The position numbers and the translations under genes are program-made. The notes under the pieces were generated by a model. It worked only from the letters and a program-made list of their open reading frames with translations. It searched no databases and was not told where the DNA came from. A DNA stretch of 5,297 nt from Planctomycetota bacterium (GTDB lineage Bacteria; Planctomycetota; Phycisphaerae; Sedimentisphaerales; Anaerobacaceae): positions 1-5,297 of the forward strand of contig JAPLMV010000108.1 in assembly GCA_026386835.1 (NCBI GenBank). Direction: 5' to 3'. The first letter of the stretch is position 1. Each line of letters begins with the position of its first letter. Below are positions 1 to 5,297 of this stretch, in pieces.

Positions 1-16
1 GACAGCAAAAGAGCAG

Positions 17-29
17 GCCCCTAAGGGGC
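17..29 (-). terminator. Small GC-rich hairpin, possible weak terminator
   Basis: GCCCC (17-21) and GGGGC (25-29) can pair as a 5-bp stem around a TAA loop. It lies 17 bp beyond the stop codon of the minus-strand gene remnant ending at 47, where a terminator would be expected. The following minus-strand sequence has only a four-T run, so an intrinsic terminator is doubtful. Positions 1-46 show nothing else that I can support. Confidence 0.25.
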
Positions 30-45
30 AGGCATCGAATACTGC

Positions 46-92
46 TTTAGAAAATATTGTCGACGATAAATCTTGCTCCTAAAAATATATCA
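46..92 (+). repeat. Left copy of a 47-bp imperfect direct repeat
   Basis: Positions 46-92 match 2288-2334 in the same orientation at 45 of 47 bases. The first 25 bases are identical and the mismatches are at 71 and 77. In the minus-strand reading frame both mismatches are synonymous (AGA/AGG Arg and GGA/GGT Gly). This favours a shared coding origin over chance or a non-coding recombination site. The two copies bracket the sulfatase-fold gene. Confidence 0.9.
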
Positions 93-184
93 ACTGCTGC
101 GGCCACCGACCATCCCATCGATAAAGCAAAGACCGCTTTGACACGGACAGCCAGACGCTTATCACGCAGGGAACGATGAAATGT
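47..184 (-). pseudogene. Headless remnant: C-terminal tail of a paralogue of the 2289-3299 membrane protein
   Basis: Read on the minus strand, this 45-codon stretch ends in TAA at 49-47, and its frame is closed upstream by TAG at 187-185. Its last 14 residues, DIFLGARFIVDNIF, are identical to the C-terminus of the complete membrane protein at 2289-3299. Just upstream the similarity fades: SVAAAV here against SATAAA there, then a weakly similar hydrophobic/basic stretch (RLAVRVKAVFAL). The only in-frame ATG (118-116) would give a 23-residue peptide without a visible Shine-Dalgarno. The space where the N-terminal 290 or so residues should lie is occupied by the upstream region of the gene at 339. 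I read it as the surviving 3' end of a duplicated gene. It could instead be the tail of a distinct family member truncated by recombination. Confidence 0.55.
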
Positions 185-206
185 CTATAGTTCATCTATT
201 TATGTA

Positions 207-233
207 TTGACAAATTATAATCTTTGATATACG
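207..233 (+). promoter_or_regulatory. Candidate promoter region for the sulfatase-fold gene
   Basis: The stretch 188-338 has no gene and is AT-rich. It contains a perfect TTGACA (207-212), but the best -10-like hexamers downstream are only partial: TATACG at 228-233 with a 15-bp spacer, or TACGCT at 230-235 with 17 bp. A perfect TATAAT sits at 216-221, too close to TTGACA to be its partner; upstream of it only TTCATC (191-196, 19-bp spacer) resembles a -35 box. The region therefore looks like a promoter, but which boxes are used cannot be settled from sequence. The transcript would have a leader of roughly 100 nt. Confidence 0.35.
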
Positions 234-261
234 CTATTTATCGGGTACAAGGTGCTTTCTG

Positions 262-286
262 ATTGAAAATTATGGGATTTTTCAAT
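262..286. promoter_or_regulatory. Inverted repeat in the leader of the sulfatase-fold gene
   Basis: ATTGAAAA (262-269) and TTTTCAAT (279-286) form a perfect 8-bp inverted repeat with a 9-base spacer. In RNA the stem could gain two G-U pairs outward. It lies between the candidate promoter and the start codon, overlapping a small palindrome, TCAATTGA (282-289). It could be an operator or a leader hairpin. In AT-rich DNA such a repeat can also arise by chance. Confidence 0.3.
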
Positions 287-326
287 TGATAGCAGTACAT
301 TTAGGGTTGGTCGGAACCATAATTTC

Positions 327-330
327 AGGA
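327..330 (+). promoter_or_regulatory. Ribosome binding site supporting the ATG at 339
   Basis: AGGA lies 8 bases before ATG 339. This is good spacing and fits the choice of this ATG, since the protein then begins with a short basic segment followed by the first membrane helix. Confidence 0.6.
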
Positions 331-338
331 TATAAAAG

Positions 339-2249
339 ATGAACCCCAAAAATCGCGGCAGGGTACTTTTCTATTACCTGTGCCTCACTTATGTAGCCCT
401 TCTTATTAATTCGATAGGTTATCTTAAGAGCATCAAATATGTCGGAGCGGCAACGGTTATTTTCGCCGCAGCGGTATATATCAGCTATTGCCTGCTGTAT
501 CTGCTTATAATGTTTTTGCCTGTGCACCTGCTCGACCGCCTCTTGTTTATCGGCGCCGTCGAAAATCTTCTGCGCAAAATCGGCATCAGCAGTTCAGCAG
601 TACTTTACGTATTCAGCGTAGCTGTTTTTTCTTTTCTTCAAATTTTTATCTTCACCGACAAATTTATCTATTCGATGTATAATTTCCACATCAATGGATT
701 CATCTGGAATATCGTATTCACCCCCGGTGGCCTTGATTCCCTCGGAGCGGAAAATCAAACCAAGTTATTTTTCTCTCTGATGGCAGCCGGATTCATATTG
801 TTACAGTTTATACTGCTTGCTTTCAGTAAGTTTCTGGCCAACAGGCAGCTATCGTTTGCATCACCTTTTGTGCGTACGACTATAATCGCGGCGATTACGA
901 TTTTCATCCTTTCCGGCGTATTTCAGGCTTTAGCTTATGGTATAAGCAGTTTTAAAGGTTATGTTCCCGTTCTTGCCGCTTCCAAAGCATTTCCAATGTA
1001 TCAGAGGGTAACATTTATTAGTAGAGGTTTGGCCAAATCTCTCGGATTGAAACCGAACAAGGATGCTTCTTTTAAAATGAAGGCAGGCAAATCGTTTGCA
1101 CTCAAATACCCGCTAAGTCCTATAATCAGCGACCCTAATCATACAAGATATAATATAATATTTCTGGTTGCCGAATCCCTCCGTGGCGATATGCTTACCT
1201 CCGAGATTATGCCCGTGACCTGGGATTTTGCACAGAGGTCTATCCGGTGCACCGACCATTACAGCGCCGGAAACGGCACCAGGATGGGCATATTCGGTAT
1301 GTTCTACGGGCTTTATGGAAATTACTGGTTCAATTTTCTCGATGAGCGCAAAGGCCCTGTGCTGATGGATATGCTGATAGAGGACAGCTACCAGTTTTCG
1401 ATGCACACAAGCGCCGCGTTTACTTATCCCGAATTTGATAAAACTATTTTTTCCAATATCGACCCATGCGACCTGCACCCATTCGCCGGCGGCCAGGGAT
1501 GGAAAAGTGACCGCAAGAATATCTCCAACCTTATAGATTTTATAGAAAACAGGGACCGTTCCCGACCGTTTATGACATTTATGTTCTTTGAATCGCCCCA
1601 TGCCCGCTATTATTTTCCCCCCGATACCGTCATCCGCCCCGACTACCTAAAGGAATTCAACTACGCCACCGTAGATTACAAGAAGGATATCGGGCTGATA
1701 AAGAACAGGTATATAAACTCATGTAATCATCTCGACACCCAGCTTGCCCGCGTCATCAATTACCTTAAAGACAACAATCTGCTGGATTCGACTATTGTTA
1801 TCATTACCGGCGACCACGGGGAAGAATTTATGGAAAAAGGCCGATGGGGTCATAACTCTGCTTTCACTGAGGAGCAAACGATAGTCCCAATGGTGCTTTG
1901 GATACCAGGCTGCAAACCTCGAACGATAACCTCTATCACCAGCCATCTCGATATCGTTCCGACACTGATGAAACTACTGGGAGTAAAAAACCCGCCAGCC
2001 GATTACTGCCTCGGCTACGACCTGCTTGGCGATAAAATACGCTCTTTTACGGTTATAAGCGATTGGAATGCCCTCGTTTACGTCGATGATAAATTCAAGG
2101 CCGTTTTCCCCTTAGGAGTTTATGGTTTTGGCAATCAGAATGTAACTACCCATAACGATGCCGAGGTTGAGAATACGGATGCTTTTTACAATAGCCACAG
2201 GGATGTACTGCTGAAAATACTCGACCAGGCCGGAAAATTCACCGACTAA
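339..2249 (+). CDS. YejM/PbgA-like membrane-anchored sulfatase/alkaline-phosphatase-fold protein
   Basis: A 636-residue inner-membrane protein with a periplasm-facing hydrolase/transferase domain. About five membrane helices are visible (near 9-29, 36-62, 86-106, 143-165 and 180-202), the YejM topology. YNFHINGFIWN (114-124) followed by FTPGG resembles the DUF3413-type region of YejM. The catalytic domain starts near 270: NIIFLVAESLRGD (272-284), SAGNGTRMGIFGMFYG (309-324), ESPHARYYFP (418-427), ITGDHGEEF (489-497) and RWGHNSAF (502-509). By eye, E279, T314, D492 and H493 fall where LtaS/EptA-type enzymes have metal ligands and the nucleophile, so the site looks intact. YejM itself controls LPS synthesis through LpxC turnover; relatives transfer phosphoglycerol or phosphoethanolamine. 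SAGNGTRMGIFGMFYG favours the YejM branch, but substrate and activity are undetermined. The gene stands alone, converges on the minus-strand genes, and is bracketed by a 47-bp direct repeat. Family confidence is high; exact function is not. Confidence 0.87.
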   Translation: MNPKNRGRVLFYYLCLTYVALLINSIGYLKSIKYVGAATVIFAAAVYISYCLLYLLIMFLPVHLLDRLLFIGAVENLLRKIGISSSAVLYVFSVAVFSFLQIFIFTDKFIYSMYNFHINGFIWNIVFTPGGLDSLGAENQTKLFFSLMAAGFILLQFILLAFSKFLANRQLSFASPFVRTTIIAAITIFILSGVFQALAYGISSFKGYVPVLAASKAFPMYQRVTFISRGLAKSLGLKPNKDASFKMKAGKSFALKYPLSPIISDPNHTRYNIIFLVAESLRGDMLTSEIMPVTWDFAQRSIRCTDHYSAGNGTRMGIFGMFYGLYGNYWFNFLDERKGPVLMDMLIEDSYQFSMHTSAAFTYPEFDKTIFSNIDPCDLHPFAGGQGWKSDRKNISNLIDFIENRDRSRPFMTFMFFESPHARYYFPPDTVIRPDYLKEFNYATVDYKKDIGLIKNRYINSCNHLDTQLARVINYLKDNNLLDSTIVIITGDHGEEFMEKGRWGHNSAFTEEQTIVPMVLWIPGCKPRTITSITSHLDIVPTLMKLLGVKNPPADYCLGYDLLGDKIRSFTVISDWNALVYVDDKFKAVFPLGVYGFGNQNVTTHNDAEVENTDAFYNSHRDVLLKILDQAGKFTD

Positions 2250-2253
2250 TTTA

Positions 2254-2283
2254 TAAAACCATACTGTTTACGATTGGGTTTTA
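2254..2283. terminator. Weak inverted repeat between convergent genes
   Basis: TAAAACC (2254-2260) and GGTTTTA (2277-2283) form a 7-bp inverted repeat with a 16-base spacer in the 39-bp gap between two convergent genes. Its location suits a bidirectional terminator. However, the stem is AT-rich, the loop is long and the U-tracts are poor, so termination here is a guess. Confidence 0.3.
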
Positions 2284-2287
2284 CCAT

Positions 2288-2334
2288 TTTAGAAAATATT
2301 GTCGACGATAAACCTTGCACCTAAAAATATATCA
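2288..2334 (+). repeat. Right copy of the 47-bp imperfect direct repeat
   Basis: This is the partner of 46-92, with 45 of 47 bases identical at an offset of 2242 bases. It covers the stop codon and last 14 codons of the intact minus-strand membrane-protein gene. Beyond 2334 the two loci diverge quickly at the DNA level. Confidence 0.9.
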
Positions 2335-3299
2335 GCCGCCGCCGTCGCTGAGAGAATAATCCATCTTAACCAGTGCAGCCGTAAGTTTAGAGTTGCCATA
2401 AAGAAAAGAACCCCTGCCGCAACGGCACCGAGCAGGTACATTTTAGCGGTGTAGAGAAGAAGTTTTGCATATTTCATTCCCAGGCCTGCAAAGGCGAACT
2501 GGCATTTTGTCGCAAGCAAGAGTACAACGACAGCAAGTGCCAGCATGACTATGGCGCCTGCCAGCACCCATTTTCTGTCGGCTGAGCCGGCACTTGCCAG
2601 CGCCTGGAAACCTGCGCCTATTATTATCGAGGAGCACAGAACAGGAATCGTCAGCCACATCATCGGGCTTACATTAAAGATGGAATTGCAGAAAGCAAGG
2701 ATTGTGCCGACCGCAAAGATGAACATTATGCCGAACCGCCTTGCAGCAAGAAGCATAGCAAAACCGATAAGCAAAGCGATAATGGGGACATGGTAAAAAC
2801 CTACCAGGGTTATGGATTTATTAACCATAACAAGCGGAGCCGGCAGACCCATCAAGTCCGACAAGTGGAACGGCGGTATGGGAACTGCAAACAAACGATA
2901 ATATGCGGATATCTCGAAGAAAAGAATTATTGCCAGGAAAGGCAGAATCAGGAGCGGCAGCCGTATCCACTTCCAGCGGCCTTTTGGTCCGAAGGCCGCC
3001 AGGCAGAAAAACCACGGTATTGCCGCTGCGAGCACACCTGCCAACGGATGGAATTTCGCCAGTCCAAGCACAAAAGGTCCGAAGCCGTAAACGGCACCGG
3101 CGAAAAACGAACCCGAAAATTCCGGTACCCAGCGGCGGCTGAGAATAAAAGCGCCAAAAGAGGCAACAGAGACATTGACAACAAAAATGTCACGGAGCTG
3201 CAGGGATTTGAAGTTTTCAAAGTATGGCTGATAGAGATAGACGGCAAAGGCGGCGTATATTACTGCTGCGGCTGCGAATTTACCCAGGTCTTTTTTCAT
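2289..3299 (-). CDS. Polytopic membrane protein of unknown function
   Basis: A 336-residue, very hydrophobic protein with roughly ten membrane helices (for example near 8-25, 62-80, 86-104, 113-130, 165-185, 189-207, 214-236, 244-264, 283-304 and 310-328). There is no soluble domain. It starts MKKDLGKF, with positive residues before the first helix, typical of an uncleaved signal anchor. I recognise no family. The early YLYQPYFENF and the FGPFVLGLAKFHPLAGVL segment (74-91) faintly recall multi-span GT-C/YfhO-like membrane proteins, but I see no acidic catalytic loop and do not claim this. The ATG is the only usable start: an in-frame TAA lies at 3320-3318, and the bases before the ATG (GCCATTTTCCCAAT) contain no Shine-Dalgarno. 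It follows purM by 50 bp in the same orientation. Its last 14 residues recur in the remnant at 47-184. It is probably a real gene, given its length and coherent topology; its role is unknown. Confidence 0.75.
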   Translation of the reverse strand: MKKDLGKFAAAAVIYAAFAVYLYQPYFENFKSLQLRDIFVVNVSVASFGAFILSRRWVPEFSGSFFAGAVYGFGPFVLGLAKFHPLAGVLAAAIPWFFCLAAFGPKGRWKWIRLPLLILPFLAIILFFEISAYYRLFAVPIPPFHLSDLMGLPAPLVMVNKSITLVGFYHVPIIALLIGFAMLLAARRFGIMFIFAVGTILAFCNSIFNVSPMMWLTIPVLCSSIIIGAGFQALASAGSADRKWVLAGAIVMLALAVVVLLLATKCQFAFAGLGMKYAKLLLYTAKMYLLGAVAAGVLFFMATLNLRLHWLRWIILSATAAADIFLGARFIVDNIF

Positions 3300-3310
3300 A
3301 TTGGGAAAAT

Positions 3311-3330
3311 GGCGGGGTTAAGACCCCACC
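3311..3330 (-). terminator. GC-rich hairpin between purM and the membrane-protein gene
   Basis: GGGGT (3314-3318) pairs with ACCCC (3323-3327) around a 4-base loop. The stem extends by GG (3311-3312) and CC (3329-3330) across one mismatch. On the minus strand it lies about 20 bases after the purM stop and 11 bases before the next start codon, followed by GCCATTTTCCC. It could be a partial terminator ending the pur transcript, or a structure controlling entry to the downstream gene. The short four-T run makes it a weak intrinsic terminator. Confidence 0.4.
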
Positions 3331-3349
3331 CAAAACTAACAGCTATCAA

Positions 3350-4417
3350 CTATTTAAGGACCACCTTGTTGGTGCCTGATGTTACTGTTCCTATTCTGTA
3401 AACTTTTTCGCCGAACTGCTTAAGTTTTTTTGCAATCGAATCGGCAAAATCTTCGGCTGCTATCAGCACAAACCCTATTCCCATATTAAAGACATTGTAC
3501 ATTTCGTCTTCTTCGACGGGGCCTGTCTTTTGGAGGAAGTCAAAAATTTTTGGTTTGGGCCAGCTTGATTTTTTAATCAGGGCATCGCAGTCCTTCGGCA
3601 GCGCACGCGGGACATTTCCGATAAGGCCGCTGCCGGTGATATGCGCCATTCCATGGACAACCTGTTTGACCTTGTACTGCGAGAGAAGTTTTACTATCGG
3701 CCGAACATAAATCCGCGTCGGCTCCAAAAGGACAGTGCCAAGCATATCGCCGCCGAACTCGTCGATTCTGTCGGTCATTTTAAGGCCTGCCTTTTTGAAG
3801 CAGATATTGCGAACCAGCGAATACCCGTTGCTGTGGAGTCCGCTTGAGGCAAGGCCGAGAATTACGTCGCCGGGTGTGACGTTTTTGCCGGTGATGATTT
3901 TTTCCCGCTCGACGACGCCGACGGCAAAGCCGGCCATATCGAAATCGTCTTTTTTATAGGTATCGGGCATTTCAGCGGTTTCACCACCGATAAGAGAACA
4001 GTCTGCCAGATGGCAGCCGGCGGCAACGCCTTTTACCATGTCGGCTATCACGGTCGGCTCGAGCTTGTTGACACCGAGGTAATCGAGGAAAAACAGCGGC
4101 TCGGCACCCTGAACGAGCATATCGTTGACGCTCATCGCCACCAAATCTATACCGACAGTGTCATATTTTTTTATAGCGGCGGCAAGCTGAACCTTGCTGC
4201 CCACGCCGTCGGTGCAGGCGACAAGAACGGGACTCTTGTAATTTTTTTTGAAGAGCTTCTCATCGTAGTCGAGCCGAAACATGCCTGCAAACCCGCCTTT
4301 GAGGTCGATGACACGCGGGCTGTATGTGCCGGCCACGGACGACCAGATTTTCTCAACCATTTCATCGTTTGCATCGATGCTCACGCCGGATTGTTCGTAG
4401 CTCACATATTTACTCAT
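3350..4417 (-). CDS. purM: Phosphoribosylformylglycinamidine cyclo-ligase (AIR synthetase)
   Basis: Cytosolic PurM converts FGAM plus ATP to aminoimidazole ribotide, the fifth step of de novo purine synthesis. The 355-residue length is normal. Family motifs run in order: SYEQSGVSID (6-15), the ATP/metal segment CTDGVGSK (68-75), GIDLVAMSVNDMLVQGAEP (89-107), LIGGETAEMP (142-151), MAGFAVGVVER (161-171), LASSGLHSNGYSLVR (189-203), HITGSGLIGNVPRALP (259-274) and FNMGIGFVLI (310-319). These cover both the N-terminal AIRS domain and the C-terminal domain, with no damage visible. I chose the ATG at 4417 (MSKYVSYEQSG) over the ATG at 4438, because family proteins begin just before the SYEQSGV motif. 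The chosen start overlaps the purF stop in ATGAGTAA, an arrangement typical of translational coupling. Only a weak GGTG lies upstream, so reinitiation after purF probably matters. Stop is TAG at 3352-3350. Confidence 0.97.
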   Translation of the reverse strand: MSKYVSYEQSGVSIDANDEMVEKIWSSVAGTYSPRVIDLKGGFAGMFRLDYDEKLFKKNYKSPVLVACTDGVGSKVQLAAAIKKYDTVGIDLVAMSVNDMLVQGAEPLFFLDYLGVNKLEPTVIADMVKGVAAGCHLADCSLIGGETAEMPDTYKKDDFDMAGFAVGVVEREKIITGKNVTPGDVILGLASSGLHSNGYSLVRNICFKKAGLKMTDRIDEFGGDMLGTVLLEPTRIYVRPIVKLLSQYKVKQVVHGMAHITGSGLIGNVPRALPKDCDALIKKSSWPKPKIFDFLQKTGPVEEDEMYNVFNMGIGFVLIAAEDFADSIAKKLKQFGEKVYRIGTVTSGTNKVVLK

Positions 4418-5297
4418 CTGTCTGCACCAAATCATCAAACATATTCATCTGATAGTGTTCCATCACAAATTTGTTTACAGCGACGTCTATCGGTATCTTG
4501 TATTTGCCGCTCCAGCAGGCAGTGCAATAGTGGTCCGGTGGCAGCGCCGCACAGGAGAGCAATCCTTCGAGCGACATATAGCCGATGCTGTCGACCTCAA
4601 GAAATTCCCTTATCTGCTGCATATTTCGACCGTTTGCAAGCAGCTCTTCTTTGGTTGGAAAATCGACACCGTAAAAGCAGGGGCATCTAATCGCAGGGCA
4701 GCTTGACCGCATGTGAATTTCCTTTGCTCCTGCCTGGCGAAGCGACCTTATCTTGCCTCTGGTGGTGGTGCCTCGAACGATTGAATCGTCAACGACAATT
4801 ACCCGCTTGCCATCGACGGCCTCTTTTACAACCGCAAGTTTCAGTTTTACCTGCTGCTCTCTTAAATCCTGGTTTGGCGAGATAAATGTCCTGCCGACGT
4901 AGTGGCTTCTGACCAATCCCATATCAAAAGATATGCCGCTTTGCTGCGAATATCCGATAGCCGCCGACGTTCCTGAATCGGGGACAGGTATTACGATATC
5001 GGCATCGACCGGGTATTCCACGGCTAAGCGTCTGCCGAGCTTTTTTCGAAATTCGTGAACGTTCTCGCCGAAAAAGAAACTATTTTGTTTGGCGAAATAT
5101 ATGTGTTCAAAAATGCAATGTGCGGGCTTTACGGTACCGGGCGTAACGAAGAATCTGCTGCTTAAGCCGTTTTTATCGAGTGTAACTATTTCGCCAGGCT
5201 CGACCTCGCGAATGAAGTTTGCACCTACTGCATCCAGTGCGCAGGTCTCGCTTGCGACAACGTAGGCGCCTTTTTCGGTTTGGCCTATGCACAGAGG
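4410..5297 (-). CDS. purF: Amidophosphoribosyltransferase, Bacillus-type [4Fe-4S] enzyme, 5' end outside window
   Basis: PurF catalyses the committed step of purine synthesis: PRPP plus glutamine to 5-phosphoribosylamine. The frame is open from the TAA at 4412-4410 to the right edge, giving 295 residues. The true start is beyond the window; a GTG at 5021 is internal. Visible segments include PLCIG then VVASETCALD at the end of the glutaminase domain, CIFEHIYFAK (61-70), PVPDSGTSAAIGY (104-116), YVGRTFI (133-139) and the PRPP loop VIVVDDSIVRGTT (166-178). Cysteines 61 (CIFEH), 207 (PCFYG), 258 and 261 (CTAC) correspond to the four cluster ligands of Bacillus subtilis PurF (236, 382, 437, 440); the first interval, 146 residues, is the same in both. 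About 175 residues of the N-terminal glutaminase domain, including the catalytic Cys1, and any propeptide are not visible. It heads the purF-purM pair and overlaps purM by 8 bp. Confidence 0.97.
   Translation of the reverse strand, partial: PLCIGQTEKGAYVVASETCALDAVGANFIREVEPGEIVTLDKNGLSSRFFVTPGTVKPAHCIFEHIYFAKQNSFFFGENVHEFRKKLGRRLAVEYPVDADIVIPVPDSGTSAAIGYSQQSGISFDMGLVRSHYVGRTFISPNQDLREQQVKLKLAVVKEAVDGKRVIVVDDSIVRGTTTRGKIRSLRQAGAKEIHMRSSCPAIRCPCFYGVDFPTKEELLANGRNMQQIREFLEVDSIGYMSLEGLLSCAALPPDHYCTACWSGKYKIPIDVAVNKFVMEHYQMNMFDDLVQTDE

Noticed and set aside
79..195. A 38-codon minus-strand frame starting at ATG 195
   Set aside because: It is out of frame with the paralogue remnant, has no recognisable motif and no good ribosome binding site.
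1113..1601. A 162-codon minus-strand open frame
   Set aside because: It is antisense to the catalytic domain of the sulfatase-fold gene, with no ribosome binding site or motifs of its own.
46..2334. The flanking direct repeats as att sites or an insertion-sequence target duplication
   Set aside because: There is no integrase, transposase or terminal inverted repeat between them. The repeat is coding sequence with synonymous differences, so gene duplication or recombination explains it better.
2790..3401. A 203-codon plus-strand open frame
   Set aside because: It is antisense to the membrane-protein gene and the purM end. Its composition is unnaturally charged and low in structure, as expected of a shadow of hydrophobic codons.
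4418..4438. Upstream in-frame ATG as the purM start
   Set aside because: It would add MMIWCRQ from inside purF. PurM proteins normally begin shortly before the SYEQSGV motif, which the ATG at 4417 provides.
4010..4690. A 226-codon plus-strand open frame
   Set aside because: It lies antisense across purM and purF, which have full family motifs. Its translation has no recognisable domain and is a shadow of the coding strand.
5019..5021. GTG at 5021 as the purF start
   Set aside because: The frame continues without a stop to the window edge and encodes conserved PurF sequence, including a cluster cysteine and CIFEHIYF.
1..5297. tRNA, rRNA, CRISPR array or riboswitch, including a purine riboswitch
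   Set aside because: No cloverleaf-like, spaced-repeat or conserved aptamer sequence is visible. The leader of the pur operon, where a riboswitch might be, lies outside the window.

Overview
The window holds one end of a purine-biosynthesis operon on the minus strand (purF fragment, purM, then an unassigned polytopic membrane protein). A plus-strand gene for a membrane-anchored sulfatase/alkaline-phosphatase-fold protein of the YejM/PbgA-LtaS type converges on it. The organism looks like a Gram-negative bacterium outside the Gammaproteobacteria. PurF is the Bacillus-type enzyme with all four [4Fe-4S] cysteines, and purF sits directly upstream of purM, unlike the purM-purN arrangement of enterics. 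Base composition is moderate and Shine-Dalgarno motifs are weak or absent on the minus-strand genes. A Planctomycetota/Phycisphaerae-like bacterium is my best guess, but it is a low-confidence inference.

Layout, left to right. Positions 1-46 hold a small GC-rich hairpin and no gene. Positions 47-184 (minus) are a headless gene remnant whose last 14 codons encode the same tail (DIFLGARFIVDNIF) as the complete membrane-protein gene ending at 2289. Positions 188-338 are AT-rich and carry promoter-like boxes, an inverted repeat and a ribosome binding site for the sulfatase-fold gene at 339-2249. A 39-bp gap with a weak inverted repeat separates it from the convergent membrane-protein gene (2289-3299, minus). 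A 50-bp gap with a GC hairpin separates that from purM (3350-4417, minus), which overlaps the purF 3' end (4410 to beyond 5297, minus) by 8 bp.

PurF makes phosphoribosylamine from PRPP and glutamine, and PurM closes the imidazole ring to give AIR. The two are translationally coupled. The membrane protein is downstream in the same orientation but may be transcriptionally separated by the hairpin. The sulfatase-fold protein probably acts on the outer face of the inner membrane in envelope lipid homeostasis or phospho-group transfer, unrelated to purines.

The point most worth a second look is the 47-bp imperfect direct repeat (45/47 identical) that brackets the whole sulfatase-fold gene. It suggests that a paralogue of the membrane-protein gene once lay to the left and was cut, or that the sulfatase-fold gene arrived by recombination at that gene's 3' end. 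I see no RNA genes, CRISPR array, insertion sequence or phage genes, and no clear novel multi-gene system.
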